Of a stretch of 64,000 nucleotides of DNA, positions 1 through 7,545 are shown piece after piece. This DNA is from Lachnospiraceae bacterium (GTDB taxonomy: Bacteria; Bacillota; Clostridia; Lachnospirales; Lachnospiraceae): contig JAILGE010000011.1 in the NCBI GenBank assembly GCA_024697065.1, forward strand, positions 1 to 64,000. The letters are read 5' to 3'. The translations under genes were made by a program, and so were the position numbers. How positions within the stretch are numbered: the first letter of the stretch is position 1; every line of letters starts with the position of its first letter. The notes under the pieces were generated by a model. The model was not told the DNA's origin. It made no database searches and was given only the letters and a program-made list of their open reading frames with translations.

Positions 1-531
1 TTCGGAGTACTTCCTCCTGTATCTATCCTTACACCGGAGCAGACACAGTACTACTTCCTCAGCGGTTTCACAGCTAAGCTTGCAGGTACAGAGCGCGGCA
101 TTACCGAGCCTACACCTACATTCTCAGCTTGCTTCGGACAGGCATTCCTCGAGCTTCATCCTACAAAGTACGGTGAGGAGCTTGTTAAGAAGATGCAGAA
201 GAGCGGAGCTAAGGCTTACCTCGTAAACACAGGCTGGAACGGAACAGGCAAGAGAATCTCCATTCCTGATACAAGAGGTATCATCGATGCTATCCTTAAC
301 GGAGACATCAAGAACGCTCCTACAAAGAAGATCCCTTACTTCAACTTCGAAGTTCCTACAGAGCTTCCCGGAGTATCTACAGAGATCCTTGATCCTCGTG
401 ATACATATGCTAATGCTTCTGAGTGGGAAGAGAAGGCAAAGGATCTTGCAGGAAGATTCATCAAGAACTTCAAGAAGTATGAGACCAACGATGCAGGTAA
501 GGCACTTGTTGCAGCAGGTCCTCAGCTTTGA
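1..531 (+). CDS. pckA: Phosphoenolpyruvate carboxykinase (ATP), C-terminal part
   Basis: The frame is open from base 1, so the gene starts before the window; the last 176 residues are present. ATP-dependent PEP carboxykinase interconverts oxaloacetate plus ATP with PEP, CO2 and ADP in the cytoplasm. The stretch [12 protein letters not shown] followed by [11 protein letters not shown] is the highly conserved late region of this family, and the total family length of about 535 residues fits a start some 1.1 kb upstream. Codon choice is strongly biased, as in msmK at 47 kb, which suggests high expression. In rumen Lachnospiraceae this enzyme often runs in the carboxylating direction during fermentation; that role is inference. 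A strong terminator follows. Confidence 0.95.
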   Translation, partial: FGVLPPVSILTPEQTQYYFLSGFTAKLAGTERGITEPTPTFSACFGQAFLELHPTKYGEELVKKMQKSGAKAYLVNTGWNGTGKRISIPDTRGIIDAILNGDIKNAPTKKIPYFNFEVPTELPGVSTEILDPRDTYANASEWEEKAKDLAGRFIKNFKKYETNDAGKALVAAGPQL

Positions 532-573
532 TCTGAACCGGGTTTTGCCCGCGGTTTAAATTTATGAATTATG

Positions 574-606
574 CCCCACAGAGAGCGATCTCTGTGGGGT
601 TTTTTT
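574..606 (+). terminator. Rho-independent terminator of pckA
   Basis: A perfect 10-bp GC-rich stem (574-583 with 590-599, loop of six bases) is followed directly by a run of seven T. It closes the pckA transcript. Confidence 0.93.
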
Positions 607-613
607 AATAATT

Positions 614-644
614 TTGATACATTGGAGCTGTTGTTTGGTATAAT
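614..644 (+). promoter_or_regulatory. Possible sigma-A promoter for the 715-3283 genes
   Basis: TTGATA at 614-619 and a perfect TATAAT at 639-644 are separated by 19 bp, longer than the ideal 17. It lies just after the pckA terminator and about 70 bp before the next gene. Confidence 0.4.
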
Positions 645-714
645 AACAAAAGGCGCGGACCGTCCCGGGAGGATTGGTTTTTGCGCACGATAAGAAGTTT
701 GTGAGGAAAAATTG

Positions 715-1485
715 ATGTCCGGAAAAATGATAGGGGTCATAGTAATACTTTCGCTTATCCTGGTGATCCTGATCATAATAATTGTCTCTGTAATGAGAGT
801 CAAAAACAAAATGAATCGTTTCCTGAAAGATAATTTTCAGGTAGACAATTTAAGCGAAGCATTACGACAGACAAAACTTGAGGCATCCAGACAACAGCGT
901 ACGGTTACCGATGTTTCCTCGATCAAAGTTCCGCATATAGTGAAGGATTTCCCGGAGTTCAATGTGAACGAGATGCAGAATAAGGCAGAGAACGTCTTGA
1001 AGTCTTATCTCGTCGCAGTTGATGAGCATAATGTATCAAGGCTTACCGAAGGTAACAGTGAGCTTAAGAATGAACTTCAGAATCATATTTATATAAATGA
1101 TCAGAAAGGCCGCAAGGAACACTTCAAGGATATCAAGGTTCACAGAACGGCACTTTCGAATTACGTGAAGGCTAAGGGTCGATGCACCATCACATTCCAG
1201 TCGGCTGTTCAATACATCCATACCTTTGAGGACGAGCTTAGTCACAAGACGGTGGAGGGCGATCCTGATCTTTATGCCCAGGACAAGTATGAGACAGATC
1301 TGATCTACATACAGGACAGAGAGATAGCCGAGAATGATATTGACGGTGCCATAGCTCTTAATTGTCCGAATTGCGGCGCACCTCTTTCGAGACTTGGTGC
1401 GAAGGTTTGCGAGTATTGCGGCACACCTGTTATAGAGATCAATATCAAAGAGTGGAGTTTCTCTGCTGTCAGAAAGATAGGCTGA
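715..1485 (+). CDS. Membrane-anchored Tim44-like/zinc-ribbon protein
   Basis: About 256 residues. One strongly hydrophobic segment near the N terminus (roughly residues 6-27) should anchor the protein, with the rest probably cytoplasmic. The middle part (about residues 85-195) resembles the Tim44-like fold found in many small Firmicutes membrane proteins. The C terminus carries a zinc ribbon, CPNCGAPL then CEYCGTPV. The function is unknown. I chose ATG 715 over the in-frame TTG 712 because GAGG at 703-706 is then about 8 bases away. It is the first gene of a short run ending with a DUF4236-type protein and may be co-transcribed with it. The family assignment is moderate; the zinc ribbon and membrane segment are directly visible. 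Confidence 0.7.
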   Translation: MSGKMIGVIVILSLILVILIIIIVSVMRVKNKMNRFLKDNFQVDNLSEALRQTKLEASRQQRTVTDVSSIKVPHIVKDFPEFNVNEMQNKAENVLKSYLVAVDEHNVSRLTEGNSELKNELQNHIYINDQKGRKEHFKDIKVHRTALSNYVKAKGRCTITFQSAVQYIHTFEDELSHKTVEGDPDLYAQDKYETDLIYIQDREIAENDIDGAIALNCPNCGAPLSRLGAKVCEYCGTPVIEINIKEWSFSAVRKIG

Positions 1486-1512
1486 CAAAAACGTTAAGAG
1501 GGGTTATTACTA

Positions 1513-2283
1513 TTGTTTGAGACATTGCTGCTGATAAGAAGAGACGAAGGCTTTATCGTTAGTACTGTTCGAAGAAATCTGGAGCAGAGAGCATATACTG
1601 TTCTGGAAAGCGGTTATGATCGCGATGAGATAGCTAAAGTCAAGGATCTTGCAGCTGTGATAATAGTATATGCCGATGAAGATCTGGATGATGTGTCCGC
1701 AGCACTGCTCTATCTGAAAGAAGTGTGCGTGGATGAAAACAGACAGATCATCGTACTTGGCAATCCTTATGAATTTGAGGCGGTAAGCAGGTTAGTATCT
1801 AGCGAAAATATAGCGGAGCTGATAGAAAGGCCCATCAACGTAGAAAGCCTGGTCGCGGCGATAACCACGATCCTCGATGAGCAGTCAATGCAACAGAGGA
1901 AGAGATGTATACTTGTGGTGGATGATGATACTACCTACCTCAGGACCATCAGAGGATGGCTCAAAGACAGATACAGAGTGGGGATGGCTAATTCCGGAAT
2001 GCAGGCACTGACATGGCTTGCGGGAAACACACCGGACCTGATACTGCTCGATTATGATATGCCGGTCACAAACGGACCGCAGGTAATGAAAATGTTGCAT
2101 GGTGAACCCGGGTCAAGCGATATTCCTGTTATGTTTCTTACAGGTAAGTCTGACAAACAGAGTATAATGGAAGTATTGTCATTGAAACCTGCAGGTTATC
2201 TGTTAAAGACCATAGACAGAAATTCACTGTTGGAAACACTGGATAACTTTTTCCTGGATCAGATGATGAAGCATTCCGAATAG
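1513..2283 (+). CDS. Response regulator with a degenerate and a canonical receiver domain
   Basis: 256 residues, two receiver-like modules and no DNA-binding output domain. The C-terminal half (from about residue 130) is a complete receiver: acidic pair in VVDDD, phospho-acceptor Asp in LLDYDMP, Thr in FLTGK and Lys in YLLKT. The N-terminal half starts like a receiver but lacks the acidic pair and has Arg-Pro where Lys-Pro is usual, so it is probably a non-phosphorylated pseudo-receiver. The start is TTG 1513, with AAGAGGGG at 1496-1503 at a suitable distance. No histidine kinase is adjacent. It presumably signals by protein contact, but the partner is not in the window. Confidence 0.8.
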   Translation: MFETLLLIRRDEGFIVSTVRRNLEQRAYTVLESGYDRDEIAKVKDLAAVIIVYADEDLDDVSAALLYLKEVCVDENRQIIVLGNPYEFEAVSRLVSSENIAELIERPINVESLVAAITTILDEQSMQQRKRCILVVDDDTTYLRTIRGWLKDRYRVGMANSGMQALTWLAGNTPDLILLDYDMPVTNGPQVMKMLHGEPGSSDIPVMFLTGKSDKQSIMEVLSLKPAGYLLKTIDRNSLLETLDNFFLDQMMKHSE

Positions 2284-2299
2284 AAAAAGAGGGAAAGTA

Positions 2300-3283
2300 A
2301 TGGGACTCAGATTTCGTAAGAGCATAAAGCTTTGCAAGGGTGTAAAGCTCAATCTTGGCAGCAAGAGCGCCAGTATAAGTGTAGGCGGCAAGGGTTTTCA
2401 TCAGACGTTTTCCACCACCGGCAGGACTACCTCCTCTGTAGGTATACCGGGTACAGGTGTGTCATACCAAAAGAGCGTGAACATGAAAAAAGGCTTTCTG
2501 GGGCTCTTTGGCGGGGATAAGGAAAATAAAAAATCAGAAAAAAAAGAAGATAAGAAGGATGCATCAAAACAGACAGTAGCTGCAACGGCGGCTCCCGCAG
2601 CAGCGGAAACGAATGCAGGAGATAAAACTGATATAGATATAAATGCGAGTGAAAGAGTTCGCGAATATGAAGAGGCGCTGAATACTCTTCGTACGATACA
2701 TACGGAAAGCGATAAGGCCATAGACTGGAGCAATATCACAGATCCGGGGTTAAGAAGTATCGCGGACAGGATACTGAAAGGTGATACGGATGCATATCTT
2801 GAAGTGATATCTCTGAAGGAACCCTTTGCGGATCTTGTAGATTACGGAAGTGAATTTGAGATCGGAACCGACGATCCCGAAAAGCTTGAAATAGAATTTG
2901 ATATAAAGGCAGATGAGACGGTACCCGTGAAGAGCCTGTCTCTTACGGCAGCCGGAAAGCTCACGGAGAAAGAGATGACAAAGACTGCATACTATGAGCT
3001 GATGCAGGATTATGTCTGCAGCGTGATGCTTAAAGTTGCAAGAGATTCTTTTGCACTTCTTCCCGTAAAGGAAGTTATAGTGCATGCGACAGATACGGTG
3101 CTCAACCCGGCCACAGGCAATGATGAGACCATAGCTCTCGTATCCGCTGTGTTTGACAGAGCATCATTTGAACAGATCAATTTCGAAAGGATAGATCCTT
3201 CCGAAACGGTAAAGTCATTCAGATGCAATATGGATTTTAAGAAGACAAAAGGTTTCTCACCGGTCGATCTTATAGAAGCATAG
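2300..3283 (+). CDS. DUF4236-domain protein
   Basis: 327 residues. The first 55 residues (MGLRFRKSIKL to GIPGTGVSY) match the DUF4236 signature, a small Gly/Ser-rich domain of unknown function found at the N terminus of many bacterial proteins. A charged Lys/Glu and Ala linker (about residues 70-115) follows, then a C-terminal domain of about 200 residues that I do not recognise. No signal peptide or membrane segment is evident. The start has GAGGG at 2290-2294 and lies 16 bases after the response regulator stop, so the two are probably co-transcribed. Function unknown. Confidence 0.75.
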   Translation: MGLRFRKSIKLCKGVKLNLGSKSASISVGGKGFHQTFSTTGRTTSSVGIPGTGVSYQKSVNMKKGFLGLFGGDKENKKSEKKEDKKDASKQTVAATAAPAAAETNAGDKTDIDINASERVREYEEALNTLRTIHTESDKAIDWSNITDPGLRSIADRILKGDTDAYLEVISLKEPFADLVDYGSEFEIGTDDPEKLEIEFDIKADETVPVKSLSLTAAGKLTEKEMTKTAYYELMQDYVCSVMLKVARDSFALLPVKEVIVHATDTVLNPATGNDETIALVSAVFDRASFEQINFERIDPSETVKSFRCNMDFKKTKGFSPVDLIEA

Positions 3284-3328
3284 TATGGATCTGCAAAAGG
3301 ATCTGAAAAAATAAAAAGGAGAAAGAAA

Positions 3329-3778
3329 ATGAAGAAGTTTTTAAAAGAGTTTAAAGAGTTTGCATTAAGAGGTAACGTAATGGATATGGCCATCGGTGTT
3401 ATCATCGGTGGAGCTTTTACGGGAATAGTTACGGCGTTTACCGATGACTTCATCACCCCTATCCTTTCACTTATCGGTGGAACCGAATTCGGCGGAAAGA
3501 TAGTACTCGGTTCAGGTGAAGGTCAGGCTATCCTTTGGGGACATTTTGTTTCCGCAATAGTGAATTTCCTTATCATGGCACTCATTCTTTTCTGCATGCT
3601 GAAGGGTATAAATGCGCTGTTAAATCTCGGCAAGAAGAAAAAGGAAGAAGAGGCGGCAGTAGCAGAAGATCCCGCTGATATCAAGCTTATGAAAGAAATG
3701 CTTGCCATCATGAAGGAGACGAATCCCGAAGCTGCCAAAAAGGCTGAAGAAAAGCTTAAGGAAGAAGAAAAGAAATAA
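3329..3778 (+). CDS. mscL: Large-conductance mechanosensitive channel MscL
   Basis: 149 residues. MscL forms a pentameric inner-membrane pore that opens under extreme membrane tension and releases solutes on osmotic downshock. The N terminus KEFKEFALRGNVMDMAIGV is the family signature (amphipathic helix leading into TM1), TM1 continues through the Gly-rich IGVIIGGAFTGI, and TM2 lies near residues 70-95. The C terminus is a long Glu/Lys/Ala helix, as in other MscL cytoplasmic bundles. It has a good ribosome site (AAAGGAG) and is a single gene. A partial copy of the local repeat (TTCTCTTCGTG) begins at its stop codon. Confidence 0.95.
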   Translation: MKKFLKEFKEFALRGNVMDMAIGVIIGGAFTGIVTAFTDDFITPILSLIGGTEFGGKIVLGSGEGQAILWGHFVSAIVNFLIMALILFCMLKGINALLNLGKKKKEEEAAVAEDPADIKLMKEMLAIMKETNPEAAKKAEEKLKEEEKK

Positions 3779-3800
3779 TTCTCTTCGTGTGTGGGTAAGA

Positions 3801-4100
3801 ACTCAGAGAATTTTTATACAAAAATTCTCTTCGTGGAGGTAAAAGTTTGAAAGAAAACTCTGAAGAGCTTTTCTTTCAAACCGGAATTGGCGCAAAAGAA
3901 GTACGCTTCGCGTAGGCGCCAATTCCCCAACTCAGAGAATTTTCATACGAAAATTCTCTTCGTGGAGGTAAGAGTTTGAAAGAAAACTCTGAAGAGCTTT
4001 TCTTTCAAACCGGAATTGGCGCAAAAAAAAGTACGCTTCGCGTAGGCGCCAATTCCCCAACTCAGAGAATTATTATGCAATAATTCTCTTCGTGGAGGTA
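3801..4100 (+). repeat. Tandem three-hairpin repeats, each ending in a ribosome-binding sequence
   Basis: This 325-base gap holds about 2.3 copies of a 129-130 bp unit. Hairpin H1 occurs three times (3805-3830, 3934-3959, 4064-4089) as an 11-bp stem with an ATAC or ATGC loop, each followed at once by TTCGTGGAGGTA, which contains a strong Shine-Dalgarno. H2 (13-bp stem GTTTGAAAGAAAA) and H3 (outer stem GGAATTGGCGC with an inner TACGC/GCGTA stem) lie between copies. H1 stems differ by paired changes: T-A becomes C-G in the second copy, and an internal T-A flips in the third. The last H1 supplies the ribosome site of the glycosyltransferase at 4104. A further fragment (TTCTCTTCGTG) lies at the mscL stop. 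Confidence 0.9.
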
Positions 4101-4103
4101 GGA

Positions 4104-5147
4104 ATGAGCGAGAAGGTCAGCATAATAATCCCGTGCTACAATGTGGAAAAATATATCGACAGATGTCTGGAATCTATAGTGAAGCAGACTATAGGTGTAT
4201 CGGCGATACAGATAATATGTGTCAATGATCACTCTGCCGACAGAACCGGAGATAAACTTCGTGCATGGGAAAAGAAATATCCCGGTACTGTTGTTGTGAT
4301 AATGTGTGAACGCAATAACAAACAGGGTGGTGCCCGCAATATCGGAATGCAGTACGCATCCGGTGAATGGGTATCCTTCATTGATTCGGATGACTGGATC
4401 GAGCCGGACTTCTTTGAAAAGCTGTTCAAGAAGGCAGGAGAGAATACGTTTGATCTGGTTGCCTGCCGTGCGATCGATGATACCTCTACAAGACTCCGCC
4501 TTTTCGCACCGGGAGAGGATAAGGGTTCCGGCGAGAGTGAGAATGTGTTTGTTACCGATGATATGATGAGAGTACAGGTACTTCGTTCCCAGATGTTCGG
4601 AAGAGTATATCCGAGCATCGTAAGAAGAAGCTTTCTCACGACCCACAGACTTATATTCCCCGAGAGACTCAGGTATGAAGATATTTTCTACAAAGAGCTT
4701 CTCCATATGGAGGTGAGCCGTGGTGCACTCATCCATGAAGTTTTATATCATCATTTCGTTGAACAGGAATCTGCCCCTGTTGTCGGAGAGGCATATTCGC
4801 ATGTGGACTATATGACCATGCTCTCCAAGCTTTGGAGAGAGTGGGGAAGAAGAGGTTATTTCAACAGGTATGAGAATGAACTTCTTGCCGAATTCATGAA
4901 GGTGGGATATCTTGGATTCCTTCGGATCATTATCTTTGATTATGAGGAACCGCCCTATCCTTTATTCCTGCTGCTCAAGGAGATGATGCTCACTCTTACG
5001 CCTGCTGCGGACAAGAAACATTATCTGAGAAATTATCCGAATATAACTGTCAATCAGAAGGTTTGGATAGAGGCACTTTGGGGAGATGTGGACAAGGATG
5101 ATTTTGTAATGCTTGCCAACAATACAAAGGAAGCCGGAAGCTTGTGA
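4104..5147 (+). CDS. Family 2 glycosyltransferase
   Basis: 347 residues, cytoplasmic. The N-terminal GT-A domain is plain: VSIIIPCYNVEKYIDRCL, nucleotide-binding VNDHSADRT and the metal-binding DSDD at residues 94-97. GT2 enzymes move a sugar from a nucleotide donor to a glycan, lipid or protein acceptor; donor and acceptor cannot be read here. It resembles the GT2 enzyme at 11594 inside the flagellar locus. An upstream in-frame GTG at 4092 lies within the Shine-Dalgarno GGAGG (4094-4098), so ATG 4104 is the start. The ribosome site is part of the hairpin repeat. It is followed 13 bases later by another sugar-transfer-like gene, probably in the same transcript. Confidence 0.9.
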   Translation: MSEKVSIIIPCYNVEKYIDRCLESIVKQTIGVSAIQIICVNDHSADRTGDKLRAWEKKYPGTVVVIMCERNNKQGGARNIGMQYASGEWVSFIDSDDWIEPDFFEKLFKKAGENTFDLVACRAIDDTSTRLRLFAPGEDKGSGESENVFVTDDMMRVQVLRSQMFGRVYPSIVRRSFLTTHRLIFPERLRYEDIFYKELLHMEVSRGALIHEVLYHHFVEQESAPVVGEAYSHVDYMTMLSKLWREWGRRGYFNRYENELLAEFMKVGYLGFLRIIIFDYEEPPYPLFLLLKEMMLTLTPAADKKHYLRNYPNITVNQKVWIEALWGDVDKDDFVMLANNTKEAGSL

Positions 5148-5160
5148 TCACGGAGTAAAA

Positions 5161-6507
5161 ATGGATATCAGAGAATATGACGGGCTGGTTGTAGTAACCC
5201 CGAAAGATTTTCAACGGATAAAACATCATCACAGCCGTATGATAGGAGATCTTCCTGTCAGACGGCTGTATTTTGTCGGCTCCGAAGAAGTGGGACGGCT
5301 TCTTGATGAAGAGAAAGCTTCCGGAGAGATAGAGGGAAGCATTTCGGAAAAAGCCCTGTTTCTAAATGAAAATGACATACTTCCCTATGATGATGTTTCG
5401 GATGTGATATCTGAAGCGATGAGGGATGTGCTTTTCGGAGAAACCGCGCCCAGAGGACTGGTCGGATGGTATTATCAGCAGTTCTTAAAGATCTCGTATT
5501 CGAAGCTTTGCAAAGACGAGTTCTATTTCGTGTGGGACGGGGATACCATTCCTTGTAGAGAATTTTCGATGTTTGACGCTAACGGTCAGCCTTATCTTGA
5601 CTATAAGCAGGAGCATCATAAGGAATATTTCAACACCATAGAGAAGATCCTGCCGGGTATGCACAAGGTGATCGGACCCTCATTTATTTCCGAACATATG
5701 CTTTTTAAAACAGATACCGTAAAGCAGATGATGTCGAAAATAGAGAGCAATGACAGGATAAAAGGCGGACAATATTGGGAAAAGGTGGTCAACTGCCTGA
5801 ACAGTGAGCTCCTTCAGAGTAACAGCTTTTCTGAATTTGAGACCTATGGAACCTATGTTGCGCTTACGGATCCCATGGCTTACAGGCTAAGAGAGTGGCA
5901 TTCCATGCGCGTGGCGGGGATGTTCTTCGATATGGAGAAGATTAATGAGAGGGATTTTGCGTGGCTTGGAAAAGATTTCACTGCGATCTCCTTCGAGAAG
6001 AATCATTATGTGAGGGATGACTGCAAAAATCTTTTCGATAATCCCGAATATCAGATGAAGCTCAGCGCCAGACAGATGCTGGAGGTTGCCCAGGGAGCCT
6101 TCTACGGTGGATCTTATATTGAAAAGTGGGATTACAGCAACAAGGATGAAGCAACCCTGAAAAAAGAAAGGACTGTTTTCATCCTGGCCTGTGACAAAAC
6201 GGAAAAGATCGCGGACGATCTGTCGGACAGACTGGTCCGTGTCGGTGAGAATATAGTGGTTTCCGATCATCATTATGGGGATTTCGAATCGGTTGACGCA
6301 GTACTTTCCTCAGACCTTAAGGCAGTGATCGCGATAGGATGCCTGATCCCGGATGAAGAGGGACTTCGAAAGAGAGGCATCATATGCCTGTATGCAGGAG
6401 AAGAAACGGGAAAAGAACCCGATATCATCCTTCCGTCTGCAGATGCTGATGAAAAAGAAGTCTGGGAGCCGGTAGTGGAACGGATCCTGGAGTTATTAAA
6501 TCAATAA
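5161..6507 (+). CDS. DUF6492-like putative glycosyltransferase with extra C-terminal domain
   Basis: 448 residues. The central region (about 95-290) has GWYYQQFLKI, then the acidic FVWDGDTIP, resembling DUF6492-type proteins, which are regarded as glycosyltransferase-like and are found in polysaccharide clusters; WDGD could serve as the DxD-type motif. The last 120 residues (from TVFILACDKTEKIADDL) look like a separate alpha/beta domain that I do not recognise. I chose ATG 5161 with GGAG at 5152-5155; an ATG at 5113 would overlap the previous gene and lacks a ribosome site. It is paired with the GT2 gene just upstream. Substrate unknown. The family link is from memory of the motif, so confidence is moderate. 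Confidence 0.6.
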   Translation: MDIREYDGLVVVTPKDFQRIKHHHSRMIGDLPVRRLYFVGSEEVGRLLDEEKASGEIEGSISEKALFLNENDILPYDDVSDVISEAMRDVLFGETAPRGLVGWYYQQFLKISYSKLCKDEFYFVWDGDTIPCREFSMFDANGQPYLDYKQEHHKEYFNTIEKILPGMHKVIGPSFISEHMLFKTDTVKQMMSKIESNDRIKGGQYWEKVVNCLNSELLQSNSFSEFETYGTYVALTDPMAYRLREWHSMRVAGMFFDMEKINERDFAWLGKDFTAISFEKNHYVRDDCKNLFDNPEYQMKLSARQMLEVAQGAFYGGSYIEKWDYSNKDEATLKKERTVFILACDKTEKIADDLSDRLVRVGENIVVSDHHYGDFESVDAVLSSDLKAVIAIGCLIPDEEGLRKRGIICLYAGEETGKEPDIILPSADADEKEVWEPVVERILELLNQ

Positions 6508-6612
6508 TATCTGTTGGATCCCGGCTGGTGATATAACGAAAACAGTGAAGATATGACGGGGGCTCCCTTTTGTTGCGAACACATGTTTGTGAAAAATATT
6601 TTTCGCAGGGGG

Positions 6613-6639
6613 TAAAGTAAAGAGATCTTGTGCCGATAC
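6613..6639 (+). promoter_or_regulatory. Sigma-28 (FliA/SigD) promoter of the flgM operon
   Basis: TAAA at 6613-6616, exactly 15 bases, then GCCGATAC at 6632-6639. This is nearly the full sigma-28 consensus (TAAA-N15-GCCGATAA). Transcription should start near 6646, about 57 bases before flgM. Confidence 0.9.
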
Positions 6640-6702
6640 ATAAATCAGAAGACTATGCTGCACAGGTTGCGGCATGATTGCAATTCCTAAGGAGGAAGCA
6701 TT

Positions 6703-6993
6703 ATGAGGATAGAAGCATATTCACAGATACAGAGCCTGTATCAGCCTTCTGCCACACAAAAGAGTGTTCAGGGCAAGGGTGGCGTAAGCTTTATGGATTC
6801 CCTCAATCTGTCGGGTACAGGTAAGGAACTTCAGACAGCAAAGGATGCTGTTGCGGCTGCACCGGATATAAGGGCCGATAAGGTTGCTGCCATTAAGGAA
6901 GCATACAAAAACGGCACATACAGTGTCAGTGCGGAAGATTTTGCCGACAGGATCCTTGAAAAGTATTCTGATAAGGGCGAGATAAGGTTCTGA
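6703..6993 (+). CDS. flgM: Anti-sigma-28 factor FlgM
   Basis: 96 residues. FlgM binds and inhibits sigma-28 until the hook-basal body is finished and FlgM is exported. The C-terminal half (IRADKVAAIKEAYKNGTYSV through ADRILEKY) is the conserved sigma-binding region; the N-terminal half is low complexity and probably disordered, as usual. The ribosome site AAGGAGG lies just upstream. It is first in a flgM-flgN-flgK-flgK transcript read from a sigma-28 promoter, which gives the usual autoregulatory loop. Confidence 0.93.
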   Translation: MRIEAYSQIQSLYQPSATQKSVQGKGGVSFMDSLNLSGTGKELQTAKDAVAAAPDIRADKVAAIKEAYKNGTYSVSAEDFADRILEKYSDKGEIRF

Positions 6994-7012
6994 TAGAACG
7001 GAGGAGTAAGAT

Positions 7013-7531
7013 TTGGCAAGCCTGATCGACAATATTGTCACGATCCTTAATAAGGAAAATGAAGAATATACCGTTCTTGTCGGACTGTCACGGGAGAAAA
7101 CACCGATCATCATAAAGGGTGACCTGGAGGCTTTGAATGCCGTGACCGAAAAGGAGCAGATAGTGGTCGCGCGTATCCAGAAACTGGAGCGTGACCGTAT
7201 AAGCACCATGAAGGACATTGCCGATGTTACCAACAGAAAGCAGGAAGAATTAAAGCTTGCAGACCTGATAGAAATGATGAACAATCGCCCTGCTGAGCAG
7301 AAAAAGCTCAGAGAGGTTCATGACAGGTTGAAGACAACCATGAAAAACATGGTAACGGTAAATGACCAGAACAGGGTATTGCTTAAGAACTCCCTGGACA
7401 TGGTACAGTTTGAGATGAATCTGCTGCAGTCCATGCGGCAGGCACCGGAGACGGCGGATTACAACAAGGATGCGTATTCCACCGGAACGATAATGGGAAG
7501 CGGAACCAAACGTTTTGATGCGAAACAGTAG
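7013..7531 (+). CDS. flgN: Flagellar export chaperone FlgN
   Basis: 172 residues, predicted all-helical and coiled-coil, with the FlgN pattern near the N terminus (LIDNIVTILNKENEEYTVL) and the long charged helix that follows. FlgN keeps the hook-filament junction proteins FlgK and FlgL unfolded and delivers them to the export gate. Start TTG 7013 with GGAGGA at 7001-7006; no suitable ATG lies nearby. It sits 19 bases after flgM and 14 before flgK, its client, so it is in the same operon. Confidence 0.88.
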   Translation: MASLIDNIVTILNKENEEYTVLVGLSREKTPIIIKGDLEALNAVTEKEQIVVARIQKLERDRISTMKDIADVTNRKQEELKLADLIEMMNNRPAEQKKLREVHDRLKTTMKNMVTVNDQNRVLLKNSLDMVQFEMNLLQSMRQAPETADYNKDAYSTGTIMGSGTKRFDAKQ

Positions 7532-7545
7532 AGAGGTTTAAGCCT

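Noticed and set aside
4092-4103. GTG at 4092 as start of the GT2 gene
   Set aside because: It lies inside the Shine-Dalgarno itself; ATG 4104 is correctly spaced.
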